From Cydia pomonella (Eukaryota; Arthropoda; Insecta; Lepidoptera; Tortricidae): a stretch of DNA of 64,000 bases. This document shows, one piece after another, positions 55,328-64,000 of this stretch. Location of the stretch: positions 4,995,001 to 5,059,000 of the forward strand of contig NC_084725.1 of the NCBI RefSeq assembly GCF_033807575.1. Direction: 5' to 3'. The notes beneath the pieces are model-generated. The model had not been told where the DNA came from, did not search any database, and saw nothing but the letters and a program-made list of their open reading frames with translations. The position numbers and the translations under genes were made by a program. Numbering within the stretch: position 1 is the first letter of the stretch; the number at the start of each line of letters is the position of its first letter.

Positions 55328-57767
55328 GTAAGTATTTTTTTGCACAATTTGAAAAAAAAATCAGACAAAATTTGGAATGGTTACAAAACGGTTGCAAACA
55401 ATGAATTTCTACTGTGGTTAGTAGAATAAAATTTTAAATAATCTAATAAAAAAAAATATTAAATATTTTTATGAAATTCACAGAATAAGTTAAAATAGTC
55501 AGCAAAATTCTAAAAGTCAGTTAAAAAAAAAAATCACAAAATAGACAAAACAAATTTTTGCAAAAAAAATATCAAACCGCGTCTAACGATTTTTCTCACG
55601 ATTAGCTTCCATGAAATTTAAATAAATGACTAATAAAAGTCTGAGTCAGAATTTCCTGGTCGAAATCTGACTTCATCGCGCGAGTCAATGACTCCGTCCA
55701 ATTTTTGTTTACTCACGCCTTGCCAAGATCGTCCCAAACGTAACGTATCTTTCGTATTCGCCAGAACGTTCGCTTTTCTGATTCTACCGTGTTTTTGTCC
55801 GTTACCGTGTTTTCTGTTTTTCTTCCTCACTTGTTACTTTTGTTGACGCAAAATGTTTACGCCAACGTTATTTTTGTTTAAATTGCGCTGTTTAGTGTGC
55901 AATCATGTCAATAACATGATAGAGATCGAAAAATATGACTGATACAATGCTAAAGTCGTTGCCTGATAATATGCACAATATTAAAGTAATCTTTATGATA
56001 ATCCGCAAAGTGCATATTAAGCTTCTGTACCGTTATTTGAATTTAAGCCTATTTAATGTTTGCAGTGAACCGAATAGTGCAGTGAATAAGGTATTTCGCT
56101 TAATAAGCGTTTTATTGTAAGGTAAAACGCTGCTATAAAACCGGTAAATATAAAATAAACTAGCAAAAATGACGGTAGATTTAAAACTGGCGACTAACGC
56201 TTTTTTTAATTTAACGGCTGATACATTCGAAATTCAAAAAGCATAAACAGTAAAACAATCGATCTCGTTCGAAATTTGAATACGTTCGGTTAATTGTTGC
56301 GCGTCGGTGTCGCAAGCCGACGCTGTCGCAAGCCATTGTCGCAAGTTTCAAGTGGTCCAAGGCCCGCGCATTCGCCTGCGGAAACTAGAATATGTCAAAA
56401 AAATTGCATGCCGTGCAAACTAGTGTGGAAATGGTTTTACAACAATAATAGGTGCATTTATACTTTTTCAATTGAAGCTATTGTTGGCTAGGCACTAGGC
56501 AGTTTTATGTTTTTAGATTTCATTTAAATAAGAGTTTATGGGTGATGAATATTTAAAGGCAATTTTATTAATATTATGTCGATAGTTTGAAGCTTCAAAA
56601 TATTTTATATAAATATTGAATAGTCTTATAAAAAAGTATGATTTTTATTTGAGTTACTTTTGTACTAACATTTAATTATTTAAATTATTGCACAAATAAT
56701 ATTTTTTTGCGCATTTGAAGCAACATTACAACGGAAAAACGCATGTGTTGCAGTAATGTACGCAGAAACGCTATAAATAAACACACATTGAAGATATAAA
56801 CAATTAAACAGCGGCGCTAAATAATAAAATATAGAATGGTGAATTCCGAACGAGTTATCTGCATACAAGCCAAGCTTCAAAACAATGTCGATCGATTGAC
56901 TAAAGGTCAGTTCGGTCTATGTCACGGCATGACGCAACGGCCCTGTTGCACAACTCCCCGCAACCCAACACATATACTGCGCCTTAACTACGCCACTTCG
57001 AAACGTCCCAACTATAATCTGAAGCGTTCAAAAATCAACTGTCATCATTACTTACTAGAGTCCAGAATTGAAAGTTCAATTTAGAACACTGCTTGTCTTT
57101 TGTTTCGAACGCAGTACGCGACATCATAACGCCCCAACTCAAAATGAATGCGTTCTAAAGTAAACTATCCTATCTAAACGTCTAGCGTTTGAAATTAGAA
57201 CATTAGTTCTTTTGTTTTACGCGAAGTTGAATTATACGATATAAGACGTGTATCTACAAAGTTTATTACTCGTCACATTTGAGTCATATCAATGACGAGC
57301 GATATGATAAACAATTGTGTGTCTGTAAGTATTCTAATGATAAATTTTATTAGATGATGTAATCAGGAACTACTGGCAAGGCCGGCCGGAACTGCTGAGG
57401 TCGTATGCATTTTGATCCGGTACACGGAAATGTAAAAAGATCAGTATTTGAATTAACCTTGTATTATGTATTTAGACACATCTGTTTAGGTACTCTTTCT
57501 TAGAGAGAAAAAAAGTTTTATAACGCTCTGTACCTTTGCCTTGAGCTATATGCAACTAATAGATGCTTAGTTATAATTAATGATCTAATTAATGACATAA
57601 CTCGAGCAACCAGCAAAGTAACCTTCATATCGAAGTAACCGAATCACGCAACAAAAACTCTGTATCATCAGCGTTACATAAGTACATCGCGATAATTTCA
57701 TTCGTGCGAGGACAAATGGAGATAACTTGACCTATTTTTTTTATCTTGCATGTAACCTACATACACG

Positions 57768-57773
57768 CACGTG
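57768..57773. promoter_or_regulatory. Single canonical E-box in the putative vrille intron
   Basis: CACGTG with flanks CG and TA. It is one of only three perfect E-boxes between the candidate first exon and the coding exon. Possible CLOCK/CYCLE or other bHLH site. Confidence 0.3.
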
Positions 57774-58034
57774 TACATTGCGACAATACGCGTTACGAAA
57801 TTGGGACGCTGAAATATTTATAATCTCTATTGGGTTTTATTGCCGCTTTCAAAGAAACACGAACAAATTTGCGTTTTAACTATCGAAGTTGCGCTCTTGT
57901 TTTAAACGACATTTTGAAATAAAATGAATTATGACATGAACATTCAAGTGACATACCTATTACCTATGTATCTATATATCTGGTAATAGTTTTCGTGCTA
58001 CATATCACCCCACCGCGAAAGGCATAGCTGAGGG

Positions 58035-58245
58035 GTCGTCCTAATACAACGCAACTACGCGATTATCGCAAGTTCGCGCGAATTTTACTCGCGCGAACGC
58101 ATATTGAACTCGAACAGGTGTACTAATTGGTCGCGCCATTGAGAATTAGGACACCTATTCGAGTTTCATGTTTGATCGCGCGTTCGCACGAATAAAATTC
58201 GCGCGAACTTGCGATGTTCGCGTAGTCGCGTTGTATTAGGACGAC
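58035..58245. mobile_element. Palindromic GC-rich MITE inside the putative vrille intron
   Basis: A 211-bp element with long near-perfect terminal inverted repeats: GTCGTCCTAATACAACGC at the left, its complement at the right end, and matching continuing for about 50 bp. The inside is CpG-rich (repeated CGCGCGAA). No coding capacity, and no convincing target duplication, so the superfamily is open. Confidence 0.75.
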
Positions 58246-58753
58246 GCCTGAAAGAGTAAATAGACCACTGAGTGTTATTAGTATTATCTGTTTGACTCAT
58301 AAATTACTAATGCTTAAGGTAATTCTGACGATTGTAAGTTACACCTATAATAGCAACAAAGAGATGAGTCAGGAGTCATTAGGAACATGCCTGCTTACGT
58401 AACTAGTTGAAATATCATTTCGAGGAATCTAGAACGGCTAAATAGGTTAAGTGTTTCTTAATACTTGTAATTAGCAGGTGTGGAGCAAGGTCACCCAAGT
58501 AGGACAACGATAAGGAGGTAAACACTGAACAGAGATCCTCGGGAATATAGGAAGAACCCTGACACGAGTCCCGATTTAATTCATTGTTACGCCACGCAGC
58601 CTTGACACCAAAGCATTATCGCAGCGACCGACAGAGGCCGCACCGAAATAAACCGATGTTGAATCAGGTCTTAACGCGAAAATCGGTCAAGTACACGCTA
58701 TTCGGTACACGCCAAACTCCTTCGACGCAGGAATCGACATAGACAAAACATCG

Positions 58754-58763
58754 GTTATGTAAG
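58754..58763 (+). promoter_or_regulatory. D-box-like site in the putative vrille intron
   Basis: GTTATGTAAG matches RTTAYGTAAY in nine of ten positions, the site bound by VRILLE and PDP1 in flies. A weaker match (TTTATGTAAG) lies near 59950. Both would allow autoregulation if functional; this is a motif match only. Confidence 0.25.
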
Positions 58764-59820
58764 CGTTCGCAAATCGCCATAACTTGATATAGACAATGAA
58801 GAGATGGCGCCATTAATAGATACTGATACTAGATTATCTCATAATATTGTCTTCGGTAACCGCGATACTTATTCATGAAATAAAACTATTACCCGTACGT
58901 TACCCATCCGTTGACCACGAACGCAGTAAAGGGTTCGAAATGTCGGGATGTATTTTAAATTCATTATACGCGACATAATCGTTTAAATAGTTTTATTTCA
59001 TAGCTTCCATAGCTGGTTTTTTAGCTTCCTTAGAATCGTTTCCTTATTTAATTAGCTTTGCACTTGAGCGGTAAGATGGCGGCGGCCTACTTCGCGCAAT
59101 CTCTGCGAGTGGAAAGTTACCGCTGTACTACTTTCTCTACTTTTTCCAAGATGGCGGACAGTCTAGTGTTTAAACTAAGGTCAAGTGCATTTATTGTTAT
59201 TATAAATAGAGCCTTTTGTACTATAAACACAAATAAGCTAGTAACAAAAGAAATTACCAGTACAAAGAAACATCGAATTTAAAGACAATCTTTTACAAAT
59301 TTTCTTATCTGTCGCTTCAAAACTAGTCCAAATCTAAACCATTGTCTTTATCGAGACCAAAAGCATACTTATATTTACTACAAAAGACGATGATAAAAAT
59401 ATATTTGCCTTATTTTATGAGCGGACTTTATTCTATTTTTAGTTTTTATTTAATACTTGGGAACTAGTCCAAATCAGTGAATTAAGACGCAATATTCGCG
59501 TTCAAGGACACCTTCAAAGATTTCCAAGCAAATATCACGTTTATTGTTTTCCTTTATACGTATTTTTCAGCCGACGTCACAAGTTTTTATTATTAACAGC
59601 TAAACAACGATCCCACAATCTCACTCTGAATGAGTTGATTAAGTTTTAACACATTCACCGCTGAGCTACGGTCGTAGCCGATAACATGGGTTTCCCGATA
59701 TGTAGCGAAAATGCGTCGTAGAGGCAAAACGACAACTGTACCTCTTTTTGAAGCGATAGGAAGTAAATCAGCCCAAATCAACCACCCACGGTCAAGGACT
59801 CAGTTAATGAAATAAAAGGT

Positions 59821-59913
59821 CACGTTTGTGTTTACATAACGAAGCGCCCTAGAGTTGCGCAAGGCAACGTGAGGAGTGCACGTGCCGGGGGCCGCGTGAC
59901 CTGGGCACACGTG
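59821..59913 (+). promoter_or_regulatory. Candidate circadian enhancer: E-box, E'-box and D-box cluster
   Basis: Seen in 93 bp: CACGTT (59821-59826), GTTATGTAAA on the minus strand (59831-59840, nine of ten matches to the VRI/PDP1 D-box RTTAYGTAAY), AACGTG (59866-59871), CACGTG (59879-59884), CGCGTG (59893-59898) and CACGTG (59908-59913). AACGTG and CACGTG are 7 bp apart, the spacing of tandem E1-E2 clock elements. Successive E-like sites start 13, 14 and 15 bp apart. CLOCK/CYCLE activation of vrille through E-boxes is established in flies; the role of this block is inferred. It lies about 3.7 kb upstream of the coding exon. Confidence 0.55.
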
Positions 59914-60450
59914 TCCTGGCAACCTGGTCATTAGTGATTAGAGCCTAGGTTTATGTAAGGTTCTAGTTATCTATCTGTGTATTTCGCATTTTTTCGAGTT
60001 TATAAGCAAGTTTGCTGATTCATCGAGCATAAACAACTCAGGTTTTTTTTTATTCAACATTTTAATCTATTAATTTCATACTGCATTTTCAAGCATAAAT
60101 ATTGCTATGGTGCCAACAGGTACAAATAGTGAGTTCTAAATTAAAAATTGCGTTAGCCGCACAACATTTGGGTCATGATCTATCAATTAAATTTAGTTTT
60201 TCTAACGCAATGTCCTGATTTTATTATCATTAGTTACAAAGAAACTGCGTTTTATTTGACATTATGAGCAATAATAAAGATAAAACTCCACGTCTCTTTA
60301 ACGTGTGGCATTACGAAACATAAATAGTGTTGTTATTATTGACTGATTACATTATGACATCATAAAACAAGTTAATTGCTAACATGAACTTTATTAACTG
60401 TCGTTATAAGTTGCGTAAACGGTTAATGATTAGATTAACGTTAAAATAAA

Positions 60451-60664
60451 CATGACACAGACCGATATGGGATGAAAATATTTTCAATATTATCATGGGG
60501 AGATCCCAAGGTCGCAAGATACAGATAAGAACACATCTATGGTCTACATAACATACACATGACACAGACCGATATGGAATGAACTTTTTTATATATTATC
60601 ATGGGGAGCTTCCAAGATACAAACATAAACACATTGAAGGTCCATTTACATAATAACATAAACA
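60451..60664. repeat. Imperfect 107-bp tandem duplication
   Basis: Copy one (60451-60557) and copy two (60558-60664) both begin CATGACACAGACCGATATGG and both contain TATTATCATGGGGAG and a later TACATAA block. They differ by substitutions and a small deletion, so the duplication is not recent. It lies in the putative vrille intron, between the E-box cluster and the coding exon. Confidence 0.75.
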
Positions 60665-62252
60665 TTAAAACTAATTGCGAAGTCGTTTTACCCAACGCTT
60701 ACTAAACTTAGCCTTGACGAAAATACATTAGAATCGCAGTGACGAAATAATAATAGCTGTGTCGTAACAGAATTACGGGGCCCGAAAAAACCGTAAACGT
60801 GTACCGTACGGTCCCAGATTCGGGTAACGGAAGAAAGTTGATTAGTAAGAACCAGTGTTGTGTAACCGTTACCGCCGGCATTGACCGTGGTCCGGCGGTT
60901 CAACAGTCGCGCACTGGCCGCATGACGCCGCCATTTAAAAGGTTAACTTTTCGCGCCAAAAGATCCATAGATAATTTGCGTGTATGTTTTTTTTTTAACA
61001 TTGTACGCAGTTTGACACAGCATGTAAGAAAATTCAGATCCTACAATGTCCTTAAGCCTTTGAGTAATAGTATTAAAATATGATTTATGAATGAATGATT
61101 ATATGAATAATGAATGGTTTTTTGCATGAAATAAATGAAATGAAATGATTCTTAGGACAGATTGGCAAAGGTACATTTGTTCAATTTTTAGGTATTTCGT
61201 AGATCAAAATGTCAACACTGTTTTAAAGTTTTAGTAGAACTTGAAATAACGTAGTTACCAAAAAGTCGCATCAAACGTCATTAAATCAAAATAACTCGCC
61301 AATTTGACATAACTTCTAACAGCTACATTTAACCATATAACTTGCGTAATTTAACCATAAACACCATGTTGTCATTTTTGGCACGTTCACAAGCCGTTTA
61401 CCGGTCATAGAGATTTAAACTGTTTTTCTAACGGCATGGACCGTATTGGTTACTCATTGGTGCTAAGTAGTAACTGCTCATCGCTGTCTGTAGCAATTAC
61501 AAAAAGTAACAAGTGTATACTCAGCTTTATACTATCCATGTGTTTTTCTTTTGTCCATGGTTTAACTGTGTGCCCCGAGGCGTAAATTCCGCAACTACGG
61601 GATTTTTTATCGAAAGCAAATGTCGGACGGTCTACCGTTCGCGATAAACTTCATTAATTTATAAATTATTTCGATTGAAAAACATTTATTTAAAATTAAT
61701 AATTCATTTTTGAACTTGGAATTGATACCGTTACTCTTTAACATTTATGTAACGGTCAAGTTTAAATGGAATATAGTTAAGCCAACGAATGGTATTTGCA
61801 TTAATGAAGCAATTCTAGAGTTTATGAATTTAATTTTACCTAATTTTTTATAATCTCTTTCAATGTGATTAACTAAAAAAACTGTAATTAAACTGACATT
61901 TCGAGTACAATGGCGCACAATTAGAGTTGGCTCGATTTGGAACAGTTAGGCGTAACGGTTCGCAAGTGGGCCGCGGGTCAGCCCACTGACACCGATCCGA
62001 CAACACGGTGCCGGTGAAAAAAAAACTCACATTGTCTTTGAACTCTGGTAAAGGATGCGTTCAGTTACATCGTTTTTGAGTCAATGCTTTTTAAGAGCAA
62101 ATTCAATGAAAATAAAGCATGACCATTTTAATAATTAAGTCGCAAATTTAAATAAAATGAGTATATAATCTAACATCAAAATCGAACATATCTATATTTT
62201 TATTGTATAGTTATAAATTTATAATATAAGACTTACTGCTTCAGATTTACGT

Positions 62253-62301
62253 CACGTTTTTGTCTATATATAGCTTATAAACACAAAACGAATTAATATC
62301 A
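62253..62301 (+). promoter_or_regulatory. Possible alternative vrille promoter (E'-box, TATA, initiator)
   Basis: ACGTCA followed by CACGTT (62253-62258), then TATATATAG (62265-62273) and TCAGAT with its A at 62301. The order is that of a TATA promoter with an upstream CRE/E'-like site, about 1.3 kb before the coding exon. TATA-like strings are frequent in this AT-rich DNA, so confidence is low. Confidence 0.2.
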
Positions 62302-63595
62302 GATTAATAGTAATTTCAAATCGGGTCACTATTAATAGGTACCCAATCCACGGTTGTATAAGCCTCGTTTTCACGTATACATTAGTATAATAACCCTAGG
62401 ATCGTGTATAAATTCGTCAAATTATAAAGAAAACAATCTAATTTAGGAGGATGAGTATATTTTAGCATTATGAGATGATTTAAAGAAAACATCCGCGTGT
62501 AATGGAACGTGAATGACTTTTCCCTTCCTTTTTTAAATTTTAGTACTAGTTACAGATTGGCGCGGGATTGTTTTAACATTTCCATAAAAAAACGGACGCG
62601 CGTAATCGCACAATAGCCAATTATTAGTGATTCCATTGTTTTATTGGATAACACCATCGATAAGCGATTTGGTGTATCGTTTATACATCCTGCAGTTGTT
62701 TTAGAGTCTGTCTAATCTAACTTTGCACCGATTAGAATAGAGCAAACTTAGGGAGTGGACTTATAAACGTTATTCATAGGGATTTGACGTAGTGACGACA
62801 TTATTACACGTTGTCTTTGTAAATGCAGAGTTCACTTAGTCCAACTCTAGCGTTCAGAATACTTCTTCAATAATTATGTGTGTCACAGATTATAGAATCA
62901 GCTGAGTTAGAGGTTAACGACATGAAATCAATCGATAATTGTAATAGCATAATGCTAACGTTCGATCTGCGCACACGCTGCTGCCAACGTGACTTGTTGC
63001 GACACTCGACGGAAACTGTAGTTTAGACTTATCCAGTTGTTCACATGGTTAGTGGCGTGCGGAGAAAATTAGGATCAGAAATATTCTCGATCTAAAAATA
63101 GTCTAAATAAAATACGTCTAAAACAGGCAAATAAATATTTGTTATAGTTTGGTAAATAAACTGTGTTAAGAACGGATGTGAAATAACGTTATAAATTCAA
63201 ATATGGAGCCGAAACTTGTTTAATATAGACGTGTTAATTTTGTAAGTTTCCTTCGTAACTTTTTCAGCTTAGAAAGACAAGCGTATTGCGATTGTTTCTT
63301 AAGTAATTATTTAGTCATAAATTGAAGTGATGCGTTAAAATTGCACGATTAGATTCGGAAGTCTTACTGAAAAGTTAACCTTTAAATCGGTTTTGTGTAA
63401 CAAAGGTTAGGAAATACGATTTATTAATGAGGCTGAAGGAGTAAAGGCGTGTGGCAACTGGTTTCACAAGGAGCCTCGTGCGGGCGAGGATCTTACGACA
63501 GCATTTTTGCAACGTTTTGTAACCACATAACCACTGTAATAGCAGCTATTTAGACAAGTGCAACGTTTACTCATTTTTCGTTTCTGTTGTTGCAG

Positions 63596-64000
63596 GACCA
63601 CATTGAAGACCCGTGCGGCCCAGGCTTAGTCCGCCGCAACATGGTCGCTGAGTTCATCCTGAGTCAGCAGCAGCTTCTGAGCACCGCTCCGGCCCTTGGC
63701 CCCGCCCCGATGCCACTCCGCGCGCCCCCTCAAGCCCGCGGGAGACTGTCCGTCTCCCCGCACTTCCCAATGGACCAGAACTCCAACGGTCCCTCGGGAG
63801 ACCCTAACAACTACCCCTCAGACTTCGATTACAAGAACCGCAAGGACTTCTTCGGACAGCGCAAGCAAAGAGAATTCATCCCTGATAACAAGAAGGATGA
63901 TGGCTACTGGGACCGTCGGCGTCGCAACAACGAGGCCGCCAAGCGCTCCCGTGAAAAACGCCGCTTCAACGACATGGTTCTCGAACAACGCGTCGTCGAA
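63596..64000 (+). other. vri: vrille exon with 3' splice acceptor at its left edge
   Basis: A pyrimidine-rich tract (TTTTTCGTTTCTGTTGTTG) ends in CAG at 63593-63595, a typical acceptor, and coding-like sequence starts directly after it. Bases 63596-63640 are either 5' UTR or the end of an upstream coding frame (15 open codons). The exon continues past the window. Confidence 0.85.
63641..64000 (+). CDS. vri: VRILLE bZIP transcription factor, N-terminal part (runs off window)
   Basis: VRILLE is a nuclear basic-leucine-zipper repressor of the NFIL3/E4BP4 family; in flies it binds D-box sites and represses Clock in the second circadian loop, and it also acts in growth and tracheal development. 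The 120 visible codons are all open. Residues 1-60 are Gln/Pro/Ser-rich and of low complexity. Residues 73-87 (QRKQREFIPDNKKDD) and 89-109 form the family-specific extended basic region, with the N-x-x-A-A-x-x-S-R core (NNEAAKRSR, 96-104). The leucine zipper begins near residue 111 and lies mostly beyond the edge. ATG 63641 has a good context (CGCAACATGG). The frame also stays open for 15 codons upstream to the splice acceptor, so an upstream coding exon with an earlier start cannot be excluded. The exon is GC-rich compared with its surroundings, as expected for constrained coding sequence. It is the only host gene I can see. Identity rests on recognising the basic region; confidence is high. 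Confidence 0.93.
   Translation, partial: MVAEFILSQQQLLSTAPALGPAPMPLRAPPQARGRLSVSPHFPMDQNSNGPSGDPNNYPSDFDYKNRKDFFGQRKQREFIPDNKKDDGYWDRRRRNNEAAKRSREKRRFNDMVLEQRVVE

Larger units (their letters stand above)
55328..63595 (+). other. Probable vrille first intron, repeat-poor and rich in regulatory motifs
   Basis: If the candidate exon at 55117-55327 is right, this is an 8.3-kb intron bounded by GTAAGT and a T-rich tract plus CAG. It lacks the SINE and LINE debris that fills the rest of the window. The only clear element is the palindromic MITE at 58035-58245. It carries the E-box/D-box cluster (59821-59913), a lone CACGTG (57768-57773), a 107-bp tandem duplication (60451-60664) and a possible alternative TATA promoter (62253-62301). 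Three direct GTCGCAAG repeats occur near 56309-56346. No further coding exon is visible. Confidence 0.45.

Noticed and set aside
55033..55368. 111-codon minus-strand frame over the candidate vrille promoter
   Set aside because: No recognisable features; composition follows the local GC-rich block.

Overview
The window looks like AT-rich nuclear DNA of a moth or butterfly. Two things point there: two tRNA-derived SINE families, LINE tails and palindromic MITEs of the kinds common in Lepidoptera, and a single host coding exon at the extreme right end whose product is the insect bZIP clock/developmental factor VRILLE (NFIL3/E4BP4 family). No prokaryotic features (operons, ribosome binding sites, CRISPR) are present. 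The species cannot be named from the sequence alone.

Layout. Bases 1-54,500 are intergenic or far-upstream DNA packed with transposable-element debris: seven copies of SINE family A, four of SINE family B, many 5'-truncated LINE 3' ends, one Ty3/Gypsy pol fragment with an intact reading frame (14587-16485), one LINE reverse-transcriptase fragment (49431-50333) inserted inside a SINE, and a rich set of non-autonomous DNA transposons. The cleanest of these is a 383-bp hAT-like element with a perfect 8-bp target duplication (43453-43835). The most unusual is a 534-bp inverted-repeat element holding a degenerate ~41-bp tandem array whose unit resembles its own ends (46356-46889).

Bases 54,600-63,595 have far fewer recognisable repeats and probably are the promoter and first intron of vrille. 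A candidate 5' UTR exon (about 55117-55327, donor GTAAGT) lies about 8.3 kb upstream of a clear acceptor (CAG at 63593-63595). The first visible vrille coding exon starts at or before ATG 63641 and runs off the window inside the basic region of the bZIP.

Regulation. In Drosophila vrille is a direct CLOCK/CYCLE target through CACGTG E-boxes, and VRILLE acts through D-box (V/P box) sites. By hand count the window has about two dozen CACGTG sites, clearly more than its base composition predicts. Several are closely paired (8166/8180, 13296/13310, 50900/50916). One intronic cluster (59821-59913) combines E-box, E'-box and D-box-like sequences at near-regular 13-15 bp spacing and is the best candidate for a circadian enhancer. 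This reading is inference from motifs and gene identity.
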